A stretch of 64,000 nucleotides of DNA from Nonomuraea pusilla (GCF_900109355.1 NZ_FOBF01000016.1:1-64000); one strand, 5' to 3'; shown: positions 48,349-57,425, numbered from the stretch's first letter. The notes: generated by a model not told the origin, from the sequence alone. A program made the numbers and translations.

Positions 48349-50424
48349 ATGACCCGATCAGTCGGATCCGCGATCTCCAGAACGGTGACAGTCCTCATGG
48401 CCTGTCTGCTCCTCCTCGCAGGTGTCGGGAACACGGCGAACGCCGCCACCGCCACCGAAACCGCCACCGACACCGCCACCGTGACGGCCTATCCCGTGCC
48501 GGCCGGCGCGCGGGCCAGCGGCGACTTCACGGTCACGGCGAACGGGGTCGGCGCGGGCGTCTACGACGCCGGCGTCAACTCGTGGGGAAACCACGTGTCG
48601 TTCTCCACCTTCGACTTCTCGCGCGGCCCCGTCACCGTCGCGATCACGGTCGGCTTCGGTTTCTCCGGCTTCTCGCTGCTTCCCGCCTCGCCACCGGTCA
48701 GGGCGACCGCCACAGGCCGGACGATCACCTTCACCCTGGCCGGACCGGCGAACCTCAGCCTCGTCCTGGACGGCGACTACCAGGGAAGAGTCCTCCACCT
48801 GTTCGCTCAGGCCCCCGAGAGCGACGTCCCTTCACCGACAGACCCCGGCGTCGTCTTCTTCCCGCCGGGATACCACGCACGGACCGGCTCCCCGATCATC
48901 ATCGGGAGCGGTCAGACGCTCTACCTGGCTCCCGGAGCCGTCCTCAACGCCCGCGTCCGCGTCCAGAACGCGACGGGCGCGAGGATCATGGGACATGGGG
49001 TGCTGATGACCGACTACCGGCACACCCCCTCGGGCCGGGACGACGACGATGTCACTCTGGCGGTCAGCAAGTCCAGCGACGTGACCATCGACGGCGTCAT
49101 CGCCAACCGGTCCGTGGCGAGCTGGACCGGGTTCATCAGCCGGTCCAGCGACGTCAGGGTCACCAACTACCACGTGGTGAGCCCCGCGTACGCCAGCACC
49201 GACGCTTTCGACATCGTCAGCAGCCATGACGTCACCTTCGACGGGGTGTTCGTCCGCTGCGCCGACGACACGGTCTCCATCAAGGGTTTCACGCCCAACG
49301 GCTACGACCCGCTCGCGAATCCCGCCGACAGCCCGGCGATCCACAACATCACCTATCGGAACGCCCAGTTGTGGAGCGACGCGAACAACGCCATGGTCGT
49401 GGGTGAGGAGACCCTGGCGGCGAGCTACTCGGCCATCACGTTCGACGACATCGACGTCCTGTACAGCTTCGACGACGCCGGCCATCCGGACGCCCTCACC
49501 GACCGCGCCGCCATGACCGTGCTGATGCTGAACGGCACCGACATGCGCGACATCACCTTCAGCGACATCCGGGTCAACCAGGCCAAGCGCCTCATCGACC
49601 TGACCGTCAGAAACAGCGTGTGGTTCGGCTCCCAGCTCGGGAACCAGACCTGGCCGGGAACGATCCACGGCGTCACGTTCCGGAACGTCACCTCGGGATC
49701 CAGCGGCTCCAACGAGATCCGCATGGAGGGCTTCAGCCGCCGTAACGGCATCTCGAACGTGACCCTGGACAACGTCGCCATCGGGGGGCGGCCGGTCTGC
49801 GACTTCAGCGACCCGCACCTGAACATCAACGCCTATGTCTCAAGCGTCACCATCGAGAACCCCTGCGCGTCCGTCACCCTCCCGGCCGGACCCGTCCGCG
49901 TCACTCCCGACGCCGCCTGGAACGACGACCTCTTCGACGCCTCCCACGGCTACCTGATCGGCTCCCAGGACGGGTCCGGCCCGTGGTCCTACCAGACCTG
50001 GATCGCGGGCGTCGGATTCACGCCGATGAAATGGAGCACCGCGGACAACCGGTGGCACGGGACGGCCACGTACGACGTGGTGTGGCTGGGCGACAACGCC
50101 CTCGAACTGTCACCGGACGGCGACCAGGTGCTGGTGAACTGGACGGCCCCGCGCAGCGGGACGGTGCTGGTGACCGGCGGGGTGGCCAAGCTCGACACCC
50201 GCGGCGGCGACGGCGTCAACGTCAGCATCTGGCGGAACCAGACCAACATGTGGCCGGGCGACGGCGCGTGGCAGGCGGTCGCCCACGACGACACGACCGG
50301 CTACTCCCCTTCGGTCCGGCTGACGGTCTCGGCCGGCGACGTGATCTCCTTCCGCCTGGACCAGGGCGGCGACCCGGCCTACGACTCGACGACCTGGGCG
50401 CCGCGGATCACGTACCTCTCATGA
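48349..50424 (+). CDS. Secreted GH28-like parallel beta-helix protein
   Basis: A 691-residue exported protein. The signal peptide ends near NTANA-AT. Residues about 45-150 are a beta-sandwich-like N-terminal domain of the kind found before GH28/GH49 helices (FSTFDFSRGPVTVAITVGFG). A right-handed beta-helix follows (about 160-480; ARIMGHGVLMTDY, KSSDVTIDGVIANRS, SSHDVTFDGVFVRCADDTVS). A C-terminal beta-rich module (about 500-690) may bind carbohydrate. STDAFDI and CADD match the NTD and DD acid pairs of polygalacturonases, but the GHG and RIK motifs are absent, so activity and substrate are uncertain. GTG 48346 is an alternative start. Confidence 0.72.
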   Translation: MTRSVGSAISRTVTVLMACLLLLAGVGNTANAATATETATDTATVTAYPVPAGARASGDFTVTANGVGAGVYDAGVNSWGNHVSFSTFDFSRGPVTVAITVGFGFSGFSLLPASPPVRATATGRTITFTLAGPANLSLVLDGDYQGRVLHLFAQAPESDVPSPTDPGVVFFPPGYHARTGSPIIIGSGQTLYLAPGAVLNARVRVQNATGARIMGHGVLMTDYRHTPSGRDDDDVTLAVSKSSDVTIDGVIANRSVASWTGFISRSSDVRVTNYHVVSPAYASTDAFDIVSSHDVTFDGVFVRCADDTVSIKGFTPNGYDPLANPADSPAIHNITYRNAQLWSDANNAMVVGEETLAASYSAITFDDIDVLYSFDDAGHPDALTDRAAMTVLMLNGTDMRDITFSDIRVNQAKRLIDLTVRNSVWFGSQLGNQTWPGTIHGVTFRNVTSGSSGSNEIRMEGFSRRNGISNVTLDNVAIGGRPVCDFSDPHLNINAYVSSVTIENPCASVTLPAGPVRVTPDAAWNDDLFDASHGYLIGSQDGSGPWSYQTWIAGVGFTPMKWSTADNRWHGTATYDVVWLGDNALELSPDGDQVLVNWTAPRSGTVLVTGGVAKLDTRGGDGVNVSIWRNQTNMWPGDGAWQAVAHDDTTGYSPSVRLTVSAGDVISFRLDQGGDPAYDSTTWAPRITYLS

Positions 50425-50488
50425 CACCGAGGACAGGACGCGCCGGAGATCGGCCCGGATTCACCAACAAAGGCTAGGAAGTCACATC

Positions 50489-51370
50489 ATGACCATCGGG
50501 GAACGCACCGTCCTGGTGACGGGTGCGGACGGCAACATCGGGCGTGCCACCGTTGCCCATCTGAGCGCGCACGGCTGGCGGGTCGTCGCGTTCTCGCTGA
50601 GTTTCGGATCAGGAGTCGCCGGTGCGGCACGGCTCGTCACGGGCGACGTCACGGTGGAGCACGACGTCGACGAGGCTTTGCGCGGCGGCGTGGACGCCGT
50701 CGTCCACCTGGCCGCGCTTCCGCACTGGGACTCCGGCACCCCCTACGCCGTCTACACCACCAATGTCGTCGGCACGTTCACCGTGCTCACGCACGCCGCC
50801 GCGGCCGGAGTGCGGCGAGCGGTGATCGCGAGCAGCATCCACGCCTCGGGGATCGCCGGCAACCATTACGGCGTCCTTCCGCCCTACTTCCCGCTCGACG
50901 AGCAGACGCCCATCGCCCACGACGACTGGTACTCGCTGTCGAAGTACTCGGACGAGCGGACCGCCGCCATGGTCGCCAGCCGTTGGGGCATGCCGGTCGT
51001 CGCGCTCCGGTTCCCGCTGGTGAACAACCAGGAGGTGCTGCGGGCCGTGTCGGCGGAATGGACCGAGGACCCGGAGGCAGGACTCCGGCTCGGCTGGGCC
51101 TATCTGGACGTCCGCGACGGCGCCGAAGCCATCCGCCTGTCGCTGGAAGCTCCCGCGACCGGCGCGTCGGTCCTGCACCTGGCGGCTCGCGACACGCTCG
51201 TCCCCTTCCCCACGGAGGAGTTGCTCGACCGCTACGCGCCGCAGGTGCCACGCAGGCGCGGCTTCCCCGGGCGGGCGGTTCCGGTCAGCACCGATCGCGC
51301 CTTCGCGGAGATCGGGTTCGTGCCCCGCTACTCGATGCCCATGCCGGAACTCCGGTCGGTCGAGGACTGA
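50489..51370 (+). CDS. Extended SDR, probable uronate or aldose dehydrogenase
   Basis: A 293-residue NAD-dependent epimerase/dehydratase-family protein. The cofactor loop is TGADGNIG (11-18), and the catalytic residues are Ser116 (ASSIHASG), Tyr148 and Lys152 (YSLSK). The length, the SSxH motif and the nearby lactonase suggest uronate dehydrogenase-like oxidation of a sugar at C1 to an aldonolactone or aldarolactone. UDP-sugar epimerase activity is the alternative. The ATG at 50489 has AGGAAG upstream. It starts a three-gene oxidative module. Confidence 0.75.
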   Translation: MTIGERTVLVTGADGNIGRATVAHLSAHGWRVVAFSLSFGSGVAGAARLVTGDVTVEHDVDEALRGGVDAVVHLAALPHWDSGTPYAVYTTNVVGTFTVLTHAAAAGVRRAVIASSIHASGIAGNHYGVLPPYFPLDEQTPIAHDDWYSLSKYSDERTAAMVASRWGMPVVALRFPLVNNQEVLRAVSAEWTEDPEAGLRLGWAYLDVRDGAEAIRLSLEAPATGASVLHLAARDTLVPFPTEELLDRYAPQVPRRRGFPGRAVPVSTDRAFAEIGFVPRYSMPMPELRSVED

Positions 51371-51403
51371 TTCCGCCGCCTTCGGCTTCGCAAGGAGAGC
51401 CCT

Positions 51404-52558
51404 TTGAAGATCACATCTGTGGAGACCTTCGTCCTGAGCAACCGGCGGCTGCTGGTCAAGATATCCACCTCGGCGGGTGTCGCGGGCTGGGGGGAGGCGA
51501 CGCTGGAGAACTGGGTCCGCCCGGTCGACGCCACCGTACGGCAGATGGCCGGCTACCTGGTCGGCCAGGACCCTCGCCGGATCACGCACCACTGGCAGGT
51601 CCTGGCACGGGGCGGTTTCTACCGGGGTGGCCCGGTCATCCTGTCGGCCCTCGCCGGCATCGATCAGGCGCTCTGGGACATCAAAGGACGGTCGCTCAAC
51701 GCCCCGATCCACGAGCTCCTCGGCGGCGCGGTACGCGACTCCGTGCGGATCTACGCCCACTCCAACAGCGGGGGTGAGCACACCGGCGATCCCGATCGCG
51801 CCGCGATGCTCGCTTCTCACGGCTACACCATGGTGAAGGTGGCTGCCGCCAAGAAGGCCCGCTTCACCGAGACCCAGCGCTACGTCGAGGAGTTCGTGGA
51901 GGACATCCGCGATCTCCGTTCGCGGGTCGGGGGCGACGTGGACATCGCCATCGATCTGCACGGCCGCTTCTCCACCGCGCTGGCCCGGCACGTGTTGCCG
52001 CTGCTGGAACCGTTCCACCCCGCGTTCGTGGAGGAGCCGCTCCGCCCGGAGCACTCCGACCAACTCGGCCGGATCACCGCGACGACCTCGATCCCGATCG
52101 CGACGGGGGAGCGTCTGTATTCGCGCGAGGAGTTCCTGCGCGTGCTGCCGCACGGCATCGCGATCGTTCAGCCGGACCTGTCACACGCGGGAGGCATCAC
52201 CGAGTGTTTCCGCATAGCCACCCTGGCCGAAAGCCATGACGCGCAGATCGCTCCGCACTGCCCCTTGGGGCCGGTGGCGTTGGCCGCGTGCCTGCAGCTG
52301 GACGCCGCGGTCCCCAACTTCCACACCCAGGAGACGGTCATCGAGGTCCACGACCCGGGAGCCGGGCTCGGCCTCGAACTCCTCCGCGATCCGACGGTCC
52401 TGAGGCCTGTCGCAGGGCGGATCCCGGTCCTGACCGGCCCCGGTCTGGGCATCGAGATCGACGAGGAGGCGGTGCGCGAGGCGGTGGTCGCAGGCCCGCT
52501 GAGCGCCGGGGCGGACACCTGGCTCTACGAGGACGACGGGAGTTTCGCGGAGTGGTAG
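51404..52558 (+). CDS. dgoD: D-galactonate dehydratase-like enolase-superfamily enzyme
   Basis: A 384-residue enzyme closely patterned on D-galactonate dehydratase. Metal ligands are Asp184 (DLHGR), Glu210 (FVEEP) and Glu236 (TGERLYS); the catalytic histidines are His186 and His285 (APHCPLGPVALAACLQ). QPDLSHAGGITEC and the C-terminal FAEW end are also as in DgoD. The reaction is D-galactonate to 2-keto-3-deoxy-galactonate, although related aldonates or aldarates are possible. The start is a TTG at 51404 with AAGGAG at seven bases. It overlaps the lactonase gene start. Confidence 0.8.
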   Translation: MKITSVETFVLSNRRLLVKISTSAGVAGWGEATLENWVRPVDATVRQMAGYLVGQDPRRITHHWQVLARGGFYRGGPVILSALAGIDQALWDIKGRSLNAPIHELLGGAVRDSVRIYAHSNSGGEHTGDPDRAAMLASHGYTMVKVAAAKKARFTETQRYVEEFVEDIRDLRSRVGGDVDIAIDLHGRFSTALARHVLPLLEPFHPAFVEEPLRPEHSDQLGRITATTSIPIATGERLYSREEFLRVLPHGIAIVQPDLSHAGGITECFRIATLAESHDAQIAPHCPLGPVALAACLQLDAAVPNFHTQETVIEVHDPGAGLGLELLRDPTVLRPVAGRIPVLTGPGLGIEIDEEAVREAVVAGPLSAGADTWLYEDDGSFAEW

Positions 52559-53418
52559 TCAGGCGCTTCACCGCCGCCGCGCTCACCGGCCCGGTCAGTG
52601 ATCACGGCGAGGGCCCGGTGTGGCACCCGTCCTGGCCCGGGCCGCGGTGGGTGGACATGCTGGCCGGGGACATCCTCACCCTGGACGAACGTTCCGGCCG
52701 CGTCGACCGGCGCCATGTCGGGGACATCGCGGCGGCGTTGCGTCCGCGGACCGGCGGCGGAGTGGTGGTGGCCACCAGGCGGCGGTTCGTCCTGCTCGAC
52801 GCGGACCTGCACGTCGAGCGGAGGCTGCCACCGCTGTGGACCGACCCCGACGTGCGCATGAACGACGGCGGCTGCGACCCCTTTGGGCGCTTCTACTGCG
52901 GATCCATGCACGACGAGGCACGGCCGGGCGCGGGCACGCTGTACCGGCTCGATCCGGACGGCACGGCCGGCCCGGTGCTCGGTGGCCTGACGATCTCCAA
53001 CGGCATCGACTTCAGTCCTGACGGCCGTCTGGCGTACTTCACGGACAGCGCCACCAGGAGGATCGACGTCTTCGGCTACGCGGAGAACGGTTTCGCCGAG
53101 CGGCGCCGCTTCGTCCAGGTACCGGTCGAGGCGGGGCTTCCGGACGGACTCACCGTCGACTCCGCCGGCAACGTCTGGGTGGCGCTGTGGGGCGGCGCGG
53201 CCGTCCGCCGCTACCGCGCGTCGGGGGACCTGGACGCCGTGATCGAGCTGCCTGTCAGTCAGGTCTCCGCCTGCACCCTGGGCGGGGAGGGGCTGCGCAC
53301 CCTCTACGTCACGACCTCGGCGCACGGCGTGGACCCGGCGGAGGAACCCGCAGCCGGTTCGCTCTTCGCGGCCCGGGTCGACGTGCCCGGCAAGCCCGCG
53401 CTCGGCTATCACGGTTGA
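52552..53418 (+). CDS. SMP-30/gluconolactonase-family lactonase
   Basis: A 288-residue beta-propeller lactonase. The metal-binding residues are Glu in DHGEGPVW (about residue 18), Asn in VRMNDGGCDPFGRFYCGSM (about 103), Asn in ISNGIDFSPDG (about 148) and Asp in PDGLTVDSAGNVW (about 200). It would open the aldonolactone made by the dehydrogenase two genes upstream. The GTG at 52552 lies inside the end of the dehydratase gene, with GGGAG nine bases before it. A terminator follows the stop. Confidence 0.85.
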   Translation: MVVRRFTAAALTGPVSDHGEGPVWHPSWPGPRWVDMLAGDILTLDERSGRVDRRHVGDIAAALRPRTGGGVVVATRRRFVLLDADLHVERRLPPLWTDPDVRMNDGGCDPFGRFYCGSMHDEARPGAGTLYRLDPDGTAGPVLGGLTISNGIDFSPDGRLAYFTDSATRRIDVFGYAENGFAERRRFVQVPVEAGLPDGLTVDSAGNVWVALWGGAAVRRYRASGDLDAVIELPVSQVSACTLGGEGLRTLYVTTSAHGVDPAEEPAAGSLFAARVDVPGKPALGYHG

Positions 53419-53451
53419 GCGCGGGCGCCGTGGAGACGTCACCACATGCAA

Positions 53452-53484
53452 AAACCCCAGGTCAGCAGAACTGACCTGGGGTTT
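53452..53484 (-). terminator. Bidirectional rho-independent terminator (tRNA-Lys / lactonase)
   Basis: AAACCCCAGGTCAG, a five-base loop, and its exact complement give a 14-bp stem. On the minus strand a run of T residues (GGGGTTTTTG) follows, ending the tRNA-Lys transcript. On the plus strand it can end the lactonase operon. Confidence 0.88.
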
Positions 53485-53492
53485 CTCGCCAG

Positions 53493-53566
53493 TGCGCCGC
53501 CAGGGACTCGAACCCCGGACCCGCTGATTAAGAGTCAGCTGCTCTGACCAACTGAGCTAGCGGCGC
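53493..53566 (-). tRNA. tRNA-Lys (anticodon CUU)
   Basis: On the minus strand a 74-base cloverleaf is present. The acceptor is GCGCCGC/GCGGCGC, the D arm starts AGCTCAGTTGGT, the anticodon loop is CTCTTAA (anticodon CTT), and the T arm contains GGTTCGAGTCC. The discriminator is A and CCA is not encoded. Confidence 0.95.
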
Positions 53567-53666
53567 CTGCAGAGAGGAATATACCGGCACTCCGCATCTT
53601 GGTCGAATCGGCATCGATGGGGAGCGGGTCGCTAGAATAAAGTTCGGCCTGCAGACAGGAGCATCC

Positions 53667-54506
53667 ATGTTCGACTCCCCCGCCGACGTGACGCAGCGGC
53701 TCGCCGCCGTGGGCTACCTCTCCGACGACGCCATCTCCACCTCGGTGTTCCTGGCCGCCGCGCTCGGCAAGCCGCTGCTGGTCGAGGGGCCGGCCGGGGT
53801 GGGCAAGACGCAGCTCGCCAAGGCGGTGGCGCAGGCCACCGGGTCCGCCCTCGTACGCCTGCAGTGCTACGAGGGCCTCGACGAGGCCCGCGCGCTGTAC
53901 GAGTGGAACTACAAGAAGCAGCTCCTCCGCATCCAGGCCACGAGCGCCGACGACGACATCTTCACCGAGGAGTTCCTGCTGGAACGCCCGCTGCTGAAGG
54001 CCATCAGGTCGGCGGAGCCGTCGGTGCTGCTGATCGACGAGATGGACAAGGCGGACGTCGAGGTCGAGGGCCTGCTGCTGGAGCTGCTGTCGGACTTCCA
54101 GGTGACGATCCCGGAGCTGGGCACGATCAGCGCCGTGCGCAGGCCGTACGTGGTGCTCACCTCGAACGCCGCCAGGGAGCTGTCGGAGGCGCTCAAGCGG
54201 CGCTGCCTCTACCTGCACATCGGGTACCCGACGCCGGAGCGCGAGCGCGACATCGTGCTCGGCCAGGTGCCCACGATCCGCGCGGACCTGGCCGAGCAGC
54301 TCGCCCGGACGGTGGCCACGCTGCGGGCCCTGGAGCTGAAGAAGGCGCCGTCGGTGGCGGAGACCGTGGACTGGGCGCGCACGCTGCTGGCCCTCGGCAG
54401 GGAGGACCTGGACGAGGCCACGGTGGCGGGCACGCTGGGCGTGGTGCTCAAGCACGTCTCCGACCACGCGCGGGCGGTCAAGGAGCTGGGGCTGCCCGAT
54501 GCCTGA
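53667..54506 (+). CDS. MoxR-family AAA+ ATPase
   Basis: A 279-residue ATPase. Walker A is GPAGVGKTQL (about residues 41-50), Walker B is VLLIDEMDKAD (about 118-128), and sensor/arginine-finger motifs are at LTSNAAREL and LKRRCLY. MoxR proteins act as chaperones that insert cofactors or activate partner VWA proteins. Its stop lies eight bases inside the VWA gene start, so the pair is coupled. The ATG at 53667 follows ACAGGAG, with a TAGAAT box 30 bp upstream. Confidence 0.88.
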   Translation: MFDSPADVTQRLAAVGYLSDDAISTSVFLAAALGKPLLVEGPAGVGKTQLAKAVAQATGSALVRLQCYEGLDEARALYEWNYKKQLLRIQATSADDDIFTEEFLLERPLLKAIRSAEPSVLLIDEMDKADVEVEGLLLELLSDFQVTIPELGTISAVRRPYVVLTSNAARELSEALKRRCLYLHIGYPTPERERDIVLGQVPTIRADLAEQLARTVATLRALELKKAPSVAETVDWARTLLALGREDLDEATVAGTLGVVLKHVSDHARAVKELGLPDA

Positions 54507-55875
54507 GCCCGGGTCGCTGGTGGACCGGCACGTCGGGTTCGTGCAGGCGCTGCGCGAGGCGGGCCTGCCGGTGTCGGTGTCGGAGGGCCTGGACGCCGCG
54601 CGGGCGCTGGCCGTGATCGACCTGCGTGAGCGGGAGTCGCTGCGCGCGGCGTACGCGGCCACGCTGGTGAAGAAGCCGGCGTACCGGCCGGGGTTCGACG
54701 TGCTGTTCGACCTGTGGTTCCCGCCTTCGACGTCGGGGATGCGGGCGCGGCGGGCCGAGGACCCGGCCGGGGACCTGGCCGAGGCGCCCGTGGAGAAGCT
54801 GCGCGACCGGCTGGCGGAGCTGCTCGCCGAGGGCACGGAGGTGGAGCTGCGCGAGTTCGCGCAGGCCATGGTGGAGCGTTTCGGCCGCCAGCCGGCCACG
54901 CCGGGGCGGCAGAGCTGGTTCTCGTACGGGGTGCTGCGGGCGCTGTCGCCGGAGACCCTGATGGCGCGCATCCTGCGGCAGGCGCTGGCCGGGCGGGAGC
55001 GCGGCGGCCTGGCGGAGAAGACGGTCAGGCAGCGGGTCACGTCGGGGATCAGGCGGTTCGAGGAGGCGGTGGCCGCGGACGTGCGCAGGCGCATCGCCGA
55101 GGAGTCGGGGGTGGAGCGCATCGCGCGTTCGACGGTGCGCCCGCCGCTCGACCAGATCGACTTCCTGCGCGTCACGAAGGCCGACCTGGCCAGGCTGCGC
55201 AGGGAGGTGTACCCGCTGGCCAGGCGGCTGGCCGCGCGGCTGACGATCAAGCACAGGAAGGGCAGGCGGGGCAGGCTCGACTTCCGCAGGACCGTGCGGG
55301 CGTCGCTGCAGAGCGGCGGCGTGCCCCTGACGACGCATTTCCGGCCGCCCCGCCCGCACAAGCCGGAGCTGGTCGTCCTGTGCGACACCAGCGACTCGGT
55401 GTCGTCGTTCGCGCACTTCACGCTGCTGCTCACGTACGCGCTGCGCGAGCAGTTCACCCGGGTGCGGGCGTTCGGCTTCGTGGACACCGTGGACGAGATC
55501 ACGAGGTTCTTCCAGCCGGGCGCCGACGTGGTGGAGGCCATGACGCGGCTGGCGAACGAGGCCGACATGGTGCGGTTCGGCCGCACGAACTACGGTCACG
55601 CGCTGGAGCGCTTCGCCGAGCGATACGGCGACGCGGTCGGGCCGAAGACGTCGCTGCTGATCCTCGGCGACGCCCGCTCCAACTACCAGCCGCCCGCGCT
55701 CGGCACGCTGCGGGCGCTGGCGGGCAGGGCCAGGCACGCGTACTGGCTCAATCCGGAGCCGAGGGCCCAGTGGGACACGGGCGACTCGGTCGCCGGCGAC
55801 TACGCGGCGGTCGTCCCGATGCACGAGTGCAGGAACGTGGCGCAGCTCACCGCGTTCATCGAGGCGATCGCCTAG
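54499..55875 (+). CDS. VWA domain-containing CoxE-like protein
   Basis: A 458-residue protein. The C-terminal half is a von Willebrand A domain with a MIDAS-type motif ELVVLCDTSDSVSSF (about residues 291-305; D-x-S-x-S). The N-terminal half resembles CoxE (VGFVQALREAGLPVSVSEGLDAARAL). In CO dehydrogenase systems CoxD (MoxR-like) and CoxE assist metal-centre maturation, but no molybdenum hydroxylase genes are in the window. It therefore probably serves another complex. It overlaps the MoxR gene. Confidence 0.85.
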   Translation: MPEPGSLVDRHVGFVQALREAGLPVSVSEGLDAARALAVIDLRERESLRAAYAATLVKKPAYRPGFDVLFDLWFPPSTSGMRARRAEDPAGDLAEAPVEKLRDRLAELLAEGTEVELREFAQAMVERFGRQPATPGRQSWFSYGVLRALSPETLMARILRQALAGRERGGLAEKTVRQRVTSGIRRFEEAVAADVRRRIAEESGVERIARSTVRPPLDQIDFLRVTKADLARLRREVYPLARRLAARLTIKHRKGRRGRLDFRRTVRASLQSGGVPLTTHFRPPRPHKPELVVLCDTSDSVSSFAHFTLLLTYALREQFTRVRAFGFVDTVDEITRFFQPGADVVEAMTRLANEADMVRFGRTNYGHALERFAERYGDAVGPKTSLLILGDARSNYQPPALGTLRALAGRARHAYWLNPEPRAQWDTGDSVAGDYAAVVPMHECRNVAQLTAFIEAIA

Positions 55876-55896
55876 CGGCGGCGCCGGGCCGGGGGG

Positions 55897-56661
55897 TCAG
55901 ACCCTCCTGAGCTCCCTGGCGGCGACGCGGGCGAGCAGCTCGACCTGGGCCTTGTCGTACACGACCCGCTCGGCCTGCCTGACGACCCTGGCGATCAGGC
56001 GGGGCTTGAGCAGGATGAGCCCCTCGGCCGCGACGGTGCCGCCCTTGGGCAGGTTGCCGCAGTGCACGGCCAGCATGGGGGTGATGGTCACCGGCACGCC
56101 GGTCTCGCGGCCGAGCAGCTCGGCGAACGCCTCGGCGGTCTCGACGAGCGGCTTGGCCACCTTGGTGCCGTACTTCTCGCCGATGAACAGCCGCCCGCCG
56201 TACGCGCCGATCTCGGTGTCGGGGCTCCACGACTCGTTGTCGATGATCCAGACGCCGGTGGGGCCGATGACCAGGTGGTCGATGCTGGCCTGGTCGCGGA
56301 TGGCCCGGCCGTCGAGCACCCGGTAGCCGCGCCGCGCCAGCGACCTGCGCAGCAGGCGTCCGGTGATGACCTCGCCGCGCCGCGCGCCCCGCCAGACGGC
56401 GGTCCTGCGGAACGACCACCACGCGAGGTACCAGTCGGCGGCGGCCGTCAGCGCGGCGGCCAGCAGGCCGAACGCCGGGGCCAGGGCCAGTCCGAACCGG
56501 TACGCGAGCGCGACGCCCACGAGGAAGCCGCCCGCGGCCTTGACGTACCTCGACTTGCGCCGGTTCTGGGCGTCCTCGCGCCAGAACTTCTCGTACCACC
56601 ACTGAGGAGAGGACCCCGTGAACTTCTCGTCCTGCTGCACGTAGATAGAGCCACCGGGCAC
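55897..56661 (-). CDS. NERD domain protein with N-terminal membrane helices
   Basis: A 254-residue protein. Residues about 42-80 form one or two membrane helices (FLVGVALAYRFGLALAPAFGLLAAALTAAADW). The C-terminal NERD (nuclease-related) domain includes GEVITGRLLRRSLARRGYRVLDGRAI, SIDHLVIGPTGVWIIDNESW and GRLFIGEKYG. The D-x-[E/D]-x-K-like catalytic set (Asp in SIDHLV, Asp/Glu in IIDNESW) is partly present; nuclease activity is uncertain. The GTG at 56661 has GAGGGAG six bases upstream. Confidence 0.8.
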   Translation of the reverse strand: MPGGSIYVQQDEKFTGSSPQWWYEKFWREDAQNRRKSRYVKAAGGFLVGVALAYRFGLALAPAFGLLAAALTAAADWYLAWWSFRRTAVWRGARRGEVITGRLLRRSLARRGYRVLDGRAIRDQASIDHLVIGPTGVWIIDNESWSPDTEIGAYGGRLFIGEKYGTKVAKPLVETAEAFAELLGRETGVPVTITPMLAVHCGNLPKGGTVAAEGLILLKPRLIARVVRQAERVVYDKAQVELLARVAARELRRV

Positions 56662-56790
56662 GGCAAACTCCCTCAATGAGTAGGAAACCACAGGATCTGC
56701 CACGCCGAAGATCCCTCGCCGGTCAGGTGATACCCAATCCCTAACCAAGGTGAGCCTAAGGTGACGGAATTAGTACCCGCAAGACCATCA

Positions 56791-56804
56791 ACCGACCAGT
56801 CGGT
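56791..56804. promoter_or_regulatory. TetR operator (autoregulatory copy)
   Basis: ACCGAC-CA-GTCGGT is a perfect 14-bp palindrome ending at the TATGCT -10 box (56804-56809) of the adjacent TetR gene. A near copy lies in front of the acyl-CoA dehydrogenase operon at 60857-60872. Confidence 0.75.
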
Positions 56805-56816
56805 ATGCTGGGCTGC

Positions 56817-57425
56817 GTGACCAAGGGGGAGCATGTGAAAGAGGAACCGGTCCGGCGCAGGCTGCTCGCCGCGGCGACCCGCCTGTTCGCGGAGCGCGGG
56901 TTCGAGGGCACCTCCGTGCAGGAGATCGTCATCGCGGCCGGCGTCACCAAGGGCGCCATGTACCACTACTTCGACTCCAAGGACGACCTGCTGCACGAGA
57001 TCTACGCGCGCGTGCTGCGGATGCAGATGGAGCGGCTGACGCAGATCGCCGACGGCCCCGGCACCGTCGTCGAGCGGCTGCACGCGGCCGCCGCCGACGT
57101 CGTGGAGACGACCACCGCCAACCTCGACGACTCCAAGATCTTCTTCAGGTCGATGCACCTGCTCGCGCCCGAGACGCAGAAGACCGTGCGGGCCGAGCGC
57201 CGCCGCTACCACGAGCGCTTCCGCGACCTGGTCGCCGAGGGGCAGCGCGAGGGCGTCCTCGCCGCCGAGGTGCCGGCCGAGCTGGTGGTGGACTTCTTCT
57301 TCGGCTCGGTGCACCACCTGGGCAGCTGGTTCCACGCGGAAGGGCCGCTCACCGGCGCCCAGGTGGGCAGGCACTTCGCCGACCTGCTGCTGGCCTCACT
57401 CGGGGCCGGGAACCCCCGCGAGTGA
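56817..57425 (+). CDS. TetR-family regulator of the acyl-CoA dehydrogenase operon
   Basis: A 202-residue TetR protein: LLAAATRLFAERGFEGTSVQEIVIAAGVTKGAMYHYFDSKDDLL (helix-turn-helix, about residues 16-59) and a C-terminal ligand domain with FFRSMHLLAPETQ and DFFFGSVHHLG. A TATGCT box eight bases before the GTG at 56817 suggests a leaderless transcript; GTG 56835 or ATG 56805 are alternatives. It is convergent with, and overlaps by 30 bp, the last acyl-CoA dehydrogenase gene. The shared operator sequence implies that it represses that operon and itself, with an acyl-CoA as inducer. Confidence 0.83.
   Translation: MTKGEHVKEEPVRRRLLAAATRLFAERGFEGTSVQEIVIAAGVTKGAMYHYFDSKDDLLHEIYARVLRMQMERLTQIADGPGTVVERLHAAAADVVETTTANLDDSKIFFRSMHLLAPETQKTVRAERRRYHERFRDLVAEGQREGVLAAEVPAELVVDFFFGSVHHLGSWFHAEGPLTGAQVGRHFADLLLASLGAGNPRE

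Noticed and set aside
52288..52551. Upstream extension of the SMP-30 gene
   Set aside because: It lies wholly inside the DgoD-type gene and has shadow-like composition. The GTG at 52552 gives the normal family N-terminus.
53667..55875. Aerobic CO dehydrogenase (cox) cluster
   Set aside because: The MoxR and CoxE-like genes alone are common and no coxMSL or molybdenum cofactor genes are present.
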